The notes beneath the pieces were generated by a model. It saw only the letters and a program-made list of their open reading frames with translations. It had not been told where the DNA came from and searched no databases. Positions 35,691-49,100 of a stretch of DNA of 64,000 nt are shown one piece after another. The translations under genes and the position numbers were made by a program. The stretch's first letter is position 1. Each line of letters opens with the position of its first letter. Origin of the DNA: Tetraselmis striata (lineage: Eukaryota > Chlorophyta > Chlorodendrophyceae > Chlorodendrales > Chlorodendraceae); contig VCJN01002118.1 of NCBI GenBank assembly GCA_006384855.1, positions 1 to 64,000 of the forward strand. Direction: 5' to 3'.

Positions 35691-38422
35691 GTCTCGTAAC
35701 CTATTGCGAGCAAGGTCACCCCAGGTTGTGCAAGACCACACCCGGCTCACCACCCGTGTGTAAAATTCTCATCCGTACGTCTGTGCGTTACCGTGTCACT
35801 CATATGGAGAAGAACCTGTCGTTGAGCCGACGCTCGAATCGCTACAAGCACACGTGAACGCACAGTCTACATTGCTGCGCGAGCTTGCAACAGCGTTGGC
35901 TCAATTGACGGCTTGTGACCGTGTTGTTGGTGGAGGCGGGGCACATGGCTCCGGTTCCGGGCAGCGCATAGCGGGACAACCGACAGGCAGCGGGGGAGCC
36001 GCAGTGCGCCCCAACTTGCTCGACCTAGCCCTGGGCGGCCGTGTCGGAGCAAAATCCGTGAGTGACAAGGACGATTACCTCGCAGTGCCAGAGCTGCTGC
36101 AACGAGCAGAGTCTGGTTACGAGGCCATTCGACCGGTCAGCCGAGTGCATGGACTCTTCCCCCTGAGCGCCGACCTAATGAACGAGTACCTCAAGCAGGA
36201 TGACCGGCGTCTGCCGGCCCAGGAGGAGTATCTTTGGATGTCGTGTTCCGGCGCCCACATGGCCGCACTTTTCGTAGCTCTCGACGAGTTGCTACCCTAT
36301 CTACGTCCCTGCTGCAAATCAAGACTTCACCCCCTACCTCGCGCGTGCTCGGAATCACGCCGAAGCCATCGACAAGGCGTTTCGCTTTCGTTTGGCCTTC
36401 CTACGGAGGCTCAATGAGGTCAAGCGTGTGCACGGTGATCGAGGTGTTTTGAACGTGCTGCGAGCCCAACATTTTCAGCCTGCTTCTGAGCATCTGGGTT
36501 CTGCGATTTTTGGGGACCTCATGAGGAACTACGAGCGTCGCGTCTTCGAGGCGACAGTTGCCAGCAACGCAAAGGCAACCGCTACTGCTCGAGTGGCGGC
36601 AGCGGCTGCAGGGCGCAGGCGTGGACGTGGTGGCGGGCGTGGGCGTGGCCGCGAAGGTGAGCACGAGTGACAGTGTGGGGCGCCTTTCGTCGGAGCTGTT
36701 GGCGCTTTGCGAGGCCACCTTTCGGTGACCGCCGCCGCAAGGCGAACCCTAGCAGCTCAACGACGGGATGAGCGCCCTGTGTCAGGACAAGACCCCCCCC
36801 CCCCCACCTTACAGACTTCATTTAGACCTTCCACGGTGCGGCGCTTCTTACAGCTACAGCCGATTGCGGCTCAACCATCCGCACACCTGCACATGGTGGC
36901 TCAACAACCCGCCTCCCGTACCATCTCATCGATGCGTCAGTCGGTTGTCACACTGGGTGTTACAACTAGTTCGCAACGACCAAGCTTCGCGTGTGTACGT
37001 TACGTCGGTGACAAGCGCTATGAGCGCGAAGAGCGCGCGGGGCGGCCCTGCCTCCTACATGAACCTAGCCCCGCAAACTCGTACTGGTGATGTTGCAAAC
37101 CCGTCCAGCGACTACCGGCCAACCGTTGAAAACCTAACCCCCGCCACCGAGTACTTTGCTAACAGGAGCCGCCCCTTTGTTACTTTGTCGGCCAAGCGCC
37201 GCACTGACGTAATTTACGAGCCCGAAGATGTTGCCCCTTGGGCTGCTTCACTCCGCTCTGGGCTGCATGACGCGTTGGGCTCAAACGAGTTGGGACAGCG
37301 GACCCTCGATATACTCTCCAGCTCCCTCACCGCTCAGACACTCAAGAGCTACGCCGACAAACTTTCTCAATTCGCGGAGTTCTACCACGACTCACTCTGA
37401 GAACATCAGCCCGCTGGAGGCGACCACTGCTGCTGTCAACCGGTACGTTGCTCGGGTTGGTGAGCGGGGGCACATTGGGGCTAAGTCGTTTCAATCAGCC
37501 TTGCATGCTTTGTCCGCGCGCAATCAACATGTTCTTCGAGCTGCACAACCTCGACCCGATCGCCAAGGACAACCTGCACCTTACCGCAGCTCGTCGTGGC
37601 CTGATGCTACGGCTGCGCCGCCGGGAGGTTGCCCCTTCGCGAGTTCCTCTGACTGCTGACGTCGCTTACAACTTCGTCGAGCATACAGAGTTTATTGTGT
37701 CTGCTCCCATCCCAGAGTACCAGTACAACTTCCGAGCCCTCATGCTCTCGGTTGTCAACTTCATGTTCTTTGCCGGCGGACTTACTAGCGTGTCCTGCCG
37801 AGTGCGGGATGTGCCTGTCGACGATTACAACATAACCTTGCAGGTGTACCGCGAGAAAGGCCGCGAGGTCCCGACGACCTACGTGTACTGCTCCTTCCAG
37901 TGTCGGAGCATCCCCGCGTTGCGCGTCTCCTACACCACTTCATCGACCACGTACAGTCTGCCCCTCTGCCGAGACAAACTTCTGGGCGGTCACCCCAAGC
38001 GAGCAGTCCAAATCTTGGACCGCCGCTACAATATCGGACTGGCTCTCTACAACCTTTCGTCTTGTCGGTGCCGCCCCTCCCGCCGGCACTTCCTGGAGCT
38101 CACACAGCCTTCGCAAGGGAGCAGCGTCTGCCGCTAACGCCATCGGAGCTCCCATATTCGCTACCAAGGCGGCTGGGGCACTAACTCCGACGTCGTTCTA
38201 GACTACATCGACCCCAACGTCCTTACTTCGCCTGGCGCGTGGTTCTTCTTCGGTCACATCGCGCGCCCCCCCCCCCCCCCCCCCCCCCCGGCACTTCCAA
38301 GTCCAACAGCAGGACTGCGTAGCGGTGCCCTTCCCAGTGCCCCATTCATGACCTGGCGCTACCCGGTTCGCTCTCTCGGTTCGCTCAAGGCTAGCAAAAC
38401 CAGGCTCAACTTTGAAATGTTC

Positions 38423-38608
38423 TAAACTAGTTTATGGGGTTTCCTCCCTTTCCCTAACCGCTTTTCGGCTACAAGTGTTGCTCAGTGGTACGGGAACTAG
38501 GCACTTGTCATTGCGCCCTTTTTGGGTGCAGCACGAGTAGACATAAAAGCAGCCATAACGACCGAGCATGCCATCTTCCGTTTTTCGTTGCGTTAATACG
38601 CAACGCCC
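38423..38608 (+). repeat. Right direct repeat of the tyrosine-recombinase element
   Basis: Partner of 35496-35690. The sequence just beyond it (38665-38740), with GGCAAAACCAGACTCGA, also occurs on the other strand near 803-870, which marks it as part of a dispersed family. Confidence 0.85.
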
Positions 38609-38829
38609 GTCTGACTATGTTTTCCCTCCACGCCTTTACTTAACCTTCCTGCCAATTTCGGCTCTTGTCCGTGTAAAACAGCCTGCGCGACCTTTTTTGG
38701 CAAAACCAGACTCGACTTCGAAACATCACAAGTATACCCGTTGCAGGACGAGTGTGAAACCCAGAGCCGCATTAATCGGAGCAGTCGCGTACCCCTATCG
38801 ACCCCCCCCCCCCCCCCCGACCCCCGGCT

Positions 38830-41800
38830 TCTGGCTGTGGCGTGGCCGCGGTGGGGGTTCAGCACCGTGCGTGGGGCGTCCTCCGGCCCCTCCGGGCCCC
38901 TCTGCTCGGGCGTGTGCCGTGGGGGTCGCGGTTTTGGCGGGAGCGGTGGTGGTGGTGGGCGCGCGGCGCTGCGATGGCGCGGGTGCAGTCGTCGACGCCC
39001 GGCGGGGGCGTTGACTGGCAGTTCCGGTGTGGCGATGGCGGTTGCGGACGCACCTACCCGCGGCCCGCCCCCCTACTGTGCACGCACGTGAATCACGGGA
39101 TGGAGTCCGACGACCCGGCGGTAGCTGCCATGCACCTCGCCTACGCTGCGACTTTCGACCGCTCTGTGTATGTGCGATTCGCCCCACGAGCCGGCTGCCC
39201 GCGATCGGGCCACCACGTGTTCCATGGCGCACGAGCGGCGGCCCGTGCCGCCACCTGCGAGTTATGCAGCCCCCCCCCCCCACCCTCCCACGGCTCCGCC
39301 CCCCGGTGTGACTCTCCCGGCGTCGGCAGATGGCGTGCGGGCGCTGCAGCGCAAGCATGCGCCGGCTCCTGCCTCAGCCGCCCATGATTCCGCCCTCGCG
39401 GCCACCGCTCGGTGGCGTGCTACCCGCGACGTCAACCGCATGATGCCCCGTACGCCGCTTTGGGGTACGGCTGTCGGCGTCTGTCCCGCGGCTCGGCCTG
39501 TGCTCTTCCCCATGCTAGACCGTACGCTGGCCTATGCTGACCGCTTCCCTCCTACCAACGACCAGTCGTACGGGGCCGAAGGCGCTGTCTGCGTATTTGC
39601 GGGGCTGCTACTGCGACCCTACCCATCCAGCAGCCCCGCAGATGTGCGGAAATTGGCGGAGCGGCGAGTGCGGCTGTGAAAGGCGGGAAGTGTTGTGCGC
39701 GCCGGCTTCTCGGAGTGCGGGATGCAACAATTGTGGCGCGAGTCGCGGGATGGCAACGAGTTACACAATTACAAGATGGAGGCGGGGGAGCTGCCGGCGG
39801 CGGGCACGTCTCGGAGTGCCCGCCGGCGGAAGCTCCGGCGGTCTGCGAGGGCGCGGGCGGCTTCTGCAAAGGCTGCGGAGGGGTTGTCGATGCTGCGGCG
39901 GATGGGGTGCCGCCGGCGGTGGTAGATGCTCACCGCCGGGCGGCGAAACTCACCGTTGTGCAGAAGCTGCGCCGCGCTCGCCAGGCTCTGAACACCTCCG
40001 ACCTCGGTATGGTGTCCACGCCGCTGCGGCGCCTATAGTCATGGAAGCCCTCCATTCGCCTACCTCCTGCTCCCACCGACCCGGAGTATTCCCCTCCCGA
40101 GGACCGCCGGACCTGCGGCGGGCGCCGCCGTCGTGGGGTGGCAATGCGGATGAGGTTAGGCGGTGGGGGGAGGACCAACTGCGAGTTCTGCGCCGTGCAC
40201 CCCGCCTTTCCGCTGGGCACGTGGACTGGTGGCGTTGGGAGCACATCAGGGACCTAGACGTACCTTCATGGCGCATGTGGGTGAACCGCTGCATGGGCGG
40301 GGCGGTGCCACTCGCGCACTGCGGCTATCTTGGCGAGTGGCACCGTCTTTGCGCTCCACAAGGACGACCCCGCGCACGCGAGGATGAGCGGGCGAAGACC
40401 AGCGAGCCGCTGCGAGTACGCCCGCATGGCGTCGGCTCCGTGCTGGTGCGCCTGGCCTGCGCCCACGCTCTCGTGCAGGTGGGTGCGGATGCGCGGGAGG
40501 CCATGGGCCCGGTACAACGCAGCTTCCAGTCGGGATCTGGCTGTGAGACGGCGTATGAGCATGCGGGTGGCGCTGCAGCTTTTCGGCGGGCGTGGTACTG
40601 GTGGGAAAGGACTACTACTCCTTGATATTCGGAATGCCTTCAATGAGGTATCCCGGGGTAAAATACTTTACGGCTTGCTTGCCCCAGCACCCGCGTCTAC
40701 ATGGCATGATATCTTTTTCCCGGATGTTGTGCGATCGCCCTAGCGACCTCTACTACTACGCGCCGGCGGATGGTCCCGGTACTTTGCGCGCCACCGTACA
40801 GTCCCGTACGGGTGTCCGACAAGGTGATCGATGTATTGGCCTTGCTGTATTTCTGCCTCGCGATCGCGGGCCCAGTGCAAGCGGTTGTGGCTCATACCGC
40901 CGCTGATACTTTCTGCCAGAGTTTCGCGGATGATTGCGGCGCGGCTAATGCTGCGGCTCACTCTCCGCGTGTTTTTGACGAGTATTGTACGGAGCTTTAT
41001 TCCAAGTTGGACTGGTGGTACATGACAGTAAGACGAGGTACGTTCGTCACCCCGGTGACAGCGAGGCCGAGTTGCGGGCAGTGCGGGCGAAGTTGGCCCC
41101 GGGAGGGTTTCGTACCCCGGCCGACGACCCTGTCCAGGATGGCGCCGTGTACATGGGTGCTCCTATGAGCCATTACCCCAGGTGGATGACCAGTGCGTTG
41201 GGGCGGCGCCGGGAGGCCCACGCCGCACTGTTGGAGCCCATCGCCTCCTTTGGCACGTCGGGATACGGCTGCCACCATGGGGCCATGCGGCTGCTGGTCT
41301 TATGCGCGGTGCGGCATACCGGCTTCCTCAGCCGCATGATGCCGCCATCGGAGCTGGACCCTTTCTTGGAGGCCGTGGACGCCGCCAACATTTCGGCTGC
41401 ATTTTCGTTGCTTGGTATGGATGCTTGCGGCAGTCTACACCGCGCATGGAGGCTGCGATCGTGCAGATGAGCATGCCCGCGGATTTTGGCGGTTTGAATA
41501 TGGCCTTGCTGTAGTCTGAGGCCCTTGCGGCGTTTTATTCCGCGGAATCGGTTGTCGTGCCAAAGCTGATACGGGAGTACGGACCCGCCCTCGGCCCCTT
41601 GTACGAGGCGGTTCGCGCCGAGGTGTCGTCCGTGGCTATGAGTGCTTTGCCATGGGCGCGCGAGACGCGCCGCGTTTACGAGACTGAACGGGCCCTTACC
41701 ACGTTACCGGCTTACCGCAAGCGGATGTGCGGCGCGCACACGCCGCGTACGGGCACGCCCACGAGACCTTCGAGTTACTTACGGTCGGTATTGCTACGAC

Positions 41801-43310
41801 CACCGCTGCACCGGATCCATCAGCCGGTACTACGGCCCGTAGTACGGGTACGAGCAGTAGCGGAGGACTGCGCGTCACCACATCTTTTACGGCCACTCCC
41901 CATGGAGTGGGTACTGGTGAGGCGACCTCTGCTGCCCGCCAGCAATCGCTTCCTATCAGTGGTACGAGTACTGCCAATACCGTTACTACTACATGCGCTT
42001 ATGTAGCTCTCAAGATACCGTCGCCCCGCGAATTAGTGGCACCTCCTCCGTCAGTGGTGGCATCTCCTTCCCTACTAAAACCGCAGCCAAGCGGTGCTAC
42101 TGCTCCGCCCTCGGGTACGGATACGGTGATGCATCCGATGATCAACCCACGACCATGGTTGTCCACGCCACCTCAGCCGTGCGATTCGCTTGCGTGTCTT
42201 CGTGACCCTCGCTCGTGGCTTCCAGCGTACGGGTGCCGCGGCCTCGCGACTTGGTACCCTGCGCTTGTACAACGCGTGCGGGCCCGGCTCCCTACCGCTT
42301 TTTCAGTCGGATCACGAGTCAGCCCGCAAGACTCCCCATGCTGCTTATTCGGCCGCCGTTGCGCGGGTGCTGGGCCTTCGCCCGCGCGGGGGTTCCGCGC
42401 TTGTCACATGCCTTGGGCCCACGTGTGGTATTGGCCCCTTATGGCTCCGCTCTACGGATGGCTCTAACCGAAACGCCACGGATTTCGTCGTGGATCATCT
42501 ACCCATCTGCCATGTCGCGAACTTCAAGCACCGCATGCATACCGCTTTGAAAAATATGTGGGCAGCTGTGGCAACTGAAGCGGGGGTGGTGCTCGACCGG
42601 GACCGCTCGGGAGTCGGCGATTTGACCCTGGAGACGAGTGGGCTGCGCCCAGCGGACCGCTCGCGGCCGTCAGATTTGACGGTGGCGGGGTGGGGGGGGC
42701 CCGGCGTGCGATTACATTATCGATTTCACGTGCGTGTCCTGCACGACCCCCACTTGGGGCAATGACCCCCGCTGGTGCACCCTGGGGATCGCGGCGACCG
42801 AGGCGGAGTACAACAAGCTGGTGGCGGACCGGGCGTCTTCCGCCCCAGTGCAAGGTGTTCACCGGAACAACCCTACCTTTTGTGGTTGAGGACCGCGGCC
42901 GCCTCGGAAAATCCGCTTTGACGGCGGTCTACATCTTCGCGGTGTTACTTGTTGTGCGCAACTTCCCTGGCGGTCCTTCCTCCCCGACTTCATGCTTTCT
43001 TCGTTGTCAGTCCGTCCAAGCTCTTTGAAACTTTGTTGCCAGGCAGCCCGCTGAGTTCCGCCATCACATGTCGCGCACGCGGTGGGGGTTGTTGCAGCGA
43101 GTCTCTACTTGCGTGCATGGTACCTTGGGCGGCATTCTCTCTGCCGGAGTGCAGACGGCCAAGTCTTATGCGTTTGACCGTGCCCACTCCGCACCCTCGT
43201 CTGGTGTTGCTTCCACCGCGCAGTTGTTGTAGTGGACGTTTTCCATTTCCTTTTCGGGTGGTTTCCTGATCGCCTTTTGCAGCTAGCTCATGCATGTAAC
43301 TATATAATAT
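38830..43310 (+). mobile_element. Decayed LINE with R2-like layout (zinc finger, RT, endonuclease-like C-terminus)
   Basis: Order of parts on the plus strand: a C2H2-type finger (CGDGGCGRTYPRPAPLLCTH, then VNH) near 39030-39095; RT palm motif A, LLLDIRNAFNEVSR, near 40610-40655; the GVRQGD box near 40810; the catalytic FADDC near 40922-40936; and thumb-like sequence to about 41450. A C-terminal region near 42400-42760 has a CLGPTC pair, DHLPIC, then RPSDLTV, resembling the zinc knuckle and PD-(D/E)XK-like endonuclease of R2-clade LINEs. The coding frame changes several times (for example between motif A and GVRQGD), so the copy is inactive. The 3' end near 43210-43310 (TTTCCTGATCGCC, GCTAGCTCATG) is tandemly repeated at 43335-43410 and occurs as a fragment in the SANT gene. 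The exact 5' boundary is uncertain. Confidence 0.7.
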
Positions 43311-43439
43311 CGGAGTAGTCGCTACATTGTCTACTTCCACCGCGCAATTGTTGTACTAGACGTTTTCTATTCCCTTTTCGGGTGGCTTCCTGATCGCCTT
43401 TTGCTGATGTAACTAAACTATCATGAAGGGAAAAAAATC

Positions 43440-43860
43440 GCTTCATTGTACAGCCCCGCGTCCGCCGACTGTCCGGCGTCCGTCGACGGACGGGCGGCGA
43501 GGCGGACGGGAGACTGTCGTCCGGCGTCCGGCGACGGACGAACCACGGCGTCCGGCGTCCGGGTCCGGTTCACGCGGCGGACTCGGCGCTTCGCGCCATG
43601 CCCGCTCCGTAGACCTGACGAACAGGGACGACCGGCCCGACCGGCGGCGGCCGGGCGGCCGACCGGTACCCGTACGGTAGTCAGCAGTATGTGAAGCGCG
43701 ACGGTTATTTTGGCCTGTGGTGATCTATGACGGAATCTATAACGGATGAATTTTGGATCTATGTAGTTATGCAAAACCATTCCGAAAGTCGGCGACAGAC
43801 AGACAGACAGACATACAGACAGACGCACAAACTCACATACTCCCCCTCGTAATTAATACA
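43440..43860 (+). repeat. GC-rich dispersed repeat, copy A (short form)
   Basis: Head rich in CGGCGTCCG units, including CAGCCCCGCGTCCGCCGAC and CTCGGCGCTTCGCGCCATGC. Tail reads GATCTATG...CAAAACC...AAGTCGGCGACAGACAGA and runs into (CAGA)n and CTCGTAATTAAT. Copies B (43925-45365) and C (45480-53310) share head and tail. Confidence 0.85.
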
Positions 43861-43924
43861 GGTACGAATTAAGACTCCCACGGGTCAGAAAACACAGACT
43901 CCCCTCGTAACTAAGACAAGTAGA

Positions 43925-45365
43925 CCCGTTGCACGGGTATGGAATCCAGAGAGCCGCAACGATCAATCGTAGTAGCGCTAGTAGTAGCTACACTGTACAG
44001 CCCCGCGTCCGCCGACCCGCCGACCCGGGGCCCGGCGTCCGTCGACGGACGGGCGGCGAGGCGGACGGGCGACGGTCGTCTAGTGTCCAGCGACGGACGA
44101 ACGACGGCGTCCGGCGTCCGGGTCCGGTCCACGCGGCGGGCTCGGCGCTTCGCGTCATGCCAGCCCCGTAGACCTGACGAGCGGCGACGACCGGCCCGAC
44201 CTGCGGCGGCTGGGCAGCCGGCGACCGATACCCGTACCGGTACATGTAGTGAACAGCATGTACAGGTAAGCGCACGGCTATTTTGGCCTTCGCGGCGCAC
44301 CCCCGCCTCACTGCCGGGATCGCGGCCTTGGGCGCGGGCGGCCAGCTGCACCCCATCACACGCACTCCCTCACCGGACCTCCTCCCCCCCCCCCCCCCCC
44401 CCCCCCCGCGGGGGACGACCACATGACAGACGACTAGCCACCCTCCGGGGAGGACTACTCCGACCTCGAGGAAGAGGACGAACATGGGAGAGAGTCCATG
44501 TACGGCGACTGGCTCTGACTCCGCCTCCGCCGCGCCTCCCTGGCCCCCAACCTACCTCTCACCCAACGACAACCCATAACGTTGGCTACCGTCCGATCCC
44601 CAACACCGCCAGACCCACCCTCAATCACCTCCGGCGCCCACGAACATGCCGCTTACCCCCCTCCACAATTACCACTCGGCGAGCACCCCGTGCTCCCTGC
44701 TCGCCGACAGCAGCACAAGCAGCACTCCCATCAACAACAACCCCCCCCATCTAACAACGGCCGCGATGGCGCCCGCTTTGGGATGGCCCCCCCTGCACGA
44801 TACCTAGAGCGGGCGGGACGCTCTGGCTGCCTTAGTCCGACTAGGTCTCCTCTGCAGGCCACCCATACCTTAGTCGGAGTGGACGGTAACATGGCACCGC
44901 CCTAGCCCGACGCCTACCTGAGCAGCGGGTCGATGCTGCATCTAGCGGACCAACAACCAACGGACTGCTTGGGGCTCTATCCCGAACTGGGGCGGAAGAC
45001 GGAGAAGCCGCGAAGCCGGTGACAGTAGACATGCGGGGCAGTCGAAGGCTGCAGCGGAAGGAGGCGGGGATGGAAACAGAAGAGGAAGGCCGGTAGCCGG
45101 AGCTGTAATACACATATGTGTCCCTACTGTGGTTAGAGATGGCATGCCCTAAGAACAACTCGGTTCGGGCGGCGGAGAGCAGCGATTTAGCATGTTGTAA
45201 CTCAATTTCAATTGGCCTGCGCGGAACTATCACGGAAGCTACAACGGATACATTTTGGATCTATGTAATAATAATCTATACAAAACCGTTCCAAAAGTCG
45301 GCGGCAGACAGACAGACCGACAGACACACACACACACTCGCAGACTCACCTCGTAATTAATGTGG
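43925..45365 (+). repeat. GC-rich dispersed repeat, copy B (long form)
   Basis: Same head as copy A, here preceded by ACCCGTTGCACGGGT (a perfect short hairpin) and TGGAATCCAGAGAGCCGCAA. About 900 bp of unrelated, proline-rich-coding or low-complexity sequence separates head from tail. The tail at about 45215-45340 matches copies A and C. No protein family is recognised in the middle part. Confidence 0.75.
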
Positions 45366-45634
45366 TATCACATTACATCATTACATTACTGCGGGTACCT
45401 CTATAATGAACACAAGTAGACCGTTGCATGATGTATACACTATTCTACACTAAACACTACTACACTACTACACATGGGCTACCTTGGCGGGGCTCGCGAG
45501 TGGAATCCAGAGAGCCGCAAGAATCAATCGTAGTAGTTGCTACCCGTACATTGTATAGCCCCGCGTCCGCCGACCCGCCGACCCGGGGCCCGGCGTGCGT
45601 CGACGGACGGGCGGCGAGGCGGATGGGCGACGGT

Positions 45635-46046
45635 TGTTAGGCTCTAGCTTAAGCCTGTTCTTTTAGGCCCTTTAGGATGCAGCGGAAGGATTTAGAAAGT
45701 ATGGCCAATCTCTTCTGGTTACAGGGGTTCCTGGGTTATAGTTCTGTCTCTGAATTCTACCTAGTAGACTTGTCCGAGGCGGTATTTATACCCGCCGAGG
45801 TCATAGTCATACCTGTGCTATGTTAGCCGGGTGTCATGGGATACCCGTGCTGTGTTAGCCACGTAAGGCTTGAGTCAGAGAACTCTAGAGAATTCCAGAA
45901 CAGTCCTCGGCCTTATACTACTAATATTTACGCCCGCAATACTAATATGTACAGCGACTCCGCGGATGCGTAGTCGTACTACCTTTGCGGGGTTATACCT
46001 GCTAGTATAGCAGAACATTATGGCTATAGGGAAATGGAGTATAACA
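45635..46046 (-). repeat. LTR (3' LTR of the minus-strand chromovirus)
   Basis: 412 bp, TGTTAG...ATAACA on the plus strand. The palindromic TATTTATACC / GGTATAAATA at about 45784-45796 is a plausible TATA element. Almost identical to 51920-52331. Confidence 0.97.
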
Positions 46047-46134
46047 CTCTCTCCCCCTTAAGCACAAGCGTCCTCGCTGTGCAGGTGTCACAGAACTACA
46101 GGAAACTACAGTCTTGGTCTTGATTTTTTGAAGT

Positions 46135-49100
46135 TCAGGCGGAAGGTACTCGGCTTGGGTAGCGATTCCGGAACCGAATGAAGTCTGGGCTCTCAGTAAA
46201 CTGTCGGTATGGTTTAGACAGTAAGAACGACCGGAAAATGTCCAAGTGCTTGACTCCGCGTAGGGGCTCCCAGGTGTCTTCGCTTGGTACGTTGTACGGG
46301 AACGCCCATCGCACTCGAAACAGTAGTCCAGTGCCATTGTTGTTGAAGGCAACATCGAGTATGTCCTGAACATGGAATCGGTTTGCGTCATGGACAATCG
46401 GTACTCGTTCAGACTTCGCCGGTTGGTCAGGGTCGTCATACCACTTTTCTAGCATACTCGCGTGCACCACGTCGTGGACTCGTACGCCCGCAGGTAGTTG
46501 CAATCGGAAAGCAACTGGCGAGATCTGCTCTGTAATGACGAAGGGGCCCACGTAGCGATCGCGTAGCTTAGCACAGGGTTGCTGAATAAACTTCAGATGA
46601 GACGCTTTCAGCTTAACTCTGTCGCCGGTCTTGAATGGTACGGGTAGTCGTTTACGATTAGCTGCAGTCTGCATACGAGTTTGAGCCTCCAGTACGCAAT
46701 CATGCGCGAAGCGATGAAGCTCCTGTACATACTTGACGTGTTCCGGAAGAGCTCGAGTTGGCTCGATTGCGAGTTGAGTAGTAGCAGGTGTAGTCGGCTC
46801 GAATCCCAAAGTCGCCTTGAAAGGGGACATAGTAGTCGAAGTCGACTGAGCAGCGTTGATCGCAAACTCCACGTTGGTGAGGTGGTTGACCCAATCATCG
46901 TGCAGGGGGTGCACGTAGCAGCGTAGCACTTGCTCCCAAGTTTGGTTAGTGCGTTCCGTCTGGCCATCGGTTGCTGGATGAAAAGCTGTAGAGATGTTCA
47001 GCTTAGTACCCATGGTCTTGAACATATTTTGCCAGAATTCCGACATAAATCTGGGGTCTCGGTCAGAGATGAGTTTAGCCGGTAGGCCGAAATGACGAAA
47101 AACTGAGCGATGCATAATCTCCGCCAGGCCTTCAGCAGTAACTGTCTTCGTAGTTGGCTCAACAATTACTCGCTTTGACAGTAGACATACGAAAATCACT
47201 ACTGAGTCATACCCCTGGCACTCCGGAAGATCTGTGATTAAATCCAGGGATATTACCTCAAATGGTCGTGACGGTACGTCATGGGGCTGAAGTAAGCCGT
47301 ATGGCTTATGCCGGGCCGCCTTAGTACGTTGACAGGTAGGGCAGCGTCGCACGTAGTTAGTGACAGTCTGTTTCATACGGGGCCACCAGTACAGTTCCAC
47401 AGTACGCGCCAGTAGTCGTCGTCCTCCTGGGTGTCCAGCAGTAGGCGCGTCATGTAGTTCGTACAGTACTCGTTGTCGCAGGTCCGCCACATTTGGTACG
47501 TAAAGTCGTGAGCCGTAGGCGTACAGTAGACCATTACTGTGACGTACTAGCCAGGATGGTAAAGCTTTCCGCGATTTCAGGTACTCGTCGGAGTCATATG
47601 CGGTCTTGATTTCGTCGTAAAACTTGTTGTCCGCCTGTAGTCGCGACTCCATAGCAAATAAAACTGAATTTATTTCGCAGTCAGCCTCGTCTTCTGACCA
47701 GTTGTTCAGCAGATCTAGCTTCTGTAGCGCATCCTTCAAGTCGGGTCGCCGAGAGAGGGCGTCCGCATGATTGGCAGCTCCTCGCTTGTAGACGATGTCC
47801 ATATGTCGTTGGTAAGGCGCAAACACTTGCAGCCATCGTACTTGCCGCGTCGACAAATCGCGTTGGCGAAAGAAGTGCCGTAGTGTGTCATGGTCGGTGA
47901 TGACCGTAAAGCCCGCCGCTCCATCAAGGTAGCATCGGAACTTGATGAGTGCATCACGAACCGCTAACAACTCTTGCTCATGTACCGGGTAGTGAACTTC
48001 GTGTTTGTTCATCTTGCGTGCATGGTACGCGACAGGTCGAAGTCCTGAGCCTTGATCTTGCAGCAGCACAGCTCCCACTGCAAATCCAGAAGCATCTGTA
48101 TACAATGTGTAACGGGCGTCCGCAGATGTGTCCGGTATACTCAGTACAGGTGCTCGTACCATTGCGTCCTTTAATGCACGAAACGCCGCATCAGCACGAG
48201 GCGTCCACACAAACTCCGGTTGATTCTTCGTCAGGTCATGTAGTGGCGCCGCAATAGCCGCGAAGTTATGGATGAACTTGCGGTAATAGCCAGCAAGGCC
48301 GAGAAAACCTCGTACGTCCTTTACTGTCTTCGGCACGGGCCACTGTTGAACTGCTTCCACCTTCCGGGGGTCCATCTTGATCTGTCCTGCTTCGACGATA
48401 TGGCCCAAAAACTCCACGCTAGTACGGCCGAACGAACACTTCGACAGCTTGATATGCAAGTGGTGTCGTTGCAACTCCCGTAGCACCAATCTGATGTGCT
48501 CGAGATGCTCTTCAGCTGTCTTGCTGTAGATCAGCACGTCGTCCAGGTATACCACGCAGAATTTGCCGAGATATGGGCTCAAAACACGGTTCATCATAGT
48601 CTGGAATCCAGCTGGGGCGTTTGTCAAGCCAAAAGGTAACACACAGTACTCGTAGAGTCCATAGTGTGTCCGGAACGCTGTTTTGTGGATGTCTTCCGGT
48701 TTAATTCGTACTTGATGGTAGCCTTTGTACAGGTCCAGAGTACTGAAAATAGTCGCACCATGCAATGAGTCCAATAATTCGTCGATACGAGGAAGTGGAG
48801 TCCGGTCTTTCTTCGTAAGGTCATTCAATTTACGGTAGTCCACACACATACGCAGAGTGCCGTCTTTCTTACGCACAAATAAAATTGGGGCGCCGTAGTT
48901 TGACTTGGACGGACGAATCCACCCTTTTGCCAACAATTCCTCCAGTTGTGACCGTACCTCCTGCAACTCCGCTGGTGACATACGGTACGTTCGTTCTTTG
49001 GGGGGTTCATCACTCTCCAGGTTGATCTCAAAGTCGAACTCACGCTCCGGTGGCAGGTCAGTAGGCTCCGCGATGATGTCTGCAAACTCCATAAGGGACT

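Larger units (their letters stand above)
35496..38608 (+). mobile_element. Tyrosine-recombinase retroelement fossil (DIRS/Ngaro-like)
   Basis: Bounded by direct repeats of about 140-190 bp (35496-35690 and 38423-38608) that start TAAACTAGTTT, share CCCTAACCGCTTTTCGGCTA and ACATAAAAGCAGCCA, and end in a small hairpin. Two parts are legible. A gag-like stretch (about 35854-36670) ends in Arg/Gly-rich sequence. A tyrosine-recombinase-like stretch (about 37290-38230) includes SYADKLSQFAEFYHDS and ends with GGWGTNSDVVLDYIDP, the usual setting of the catalytic Tyr. No reverse transcriptase was recognised between them. The element is broken in several places. Family assignment to DIRS-like elements rests on the recombinase plus internal direct repeats; a Crypton relation is an alternative. 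Confidence 0.6.

Noticed and set aside
43440-44300. CRISPR-like array from repeated CGGCGTCCG units
   Set aside because: The units are irregular, without constant spacers, in a eukaryotic repeat family with defined tail sequence.
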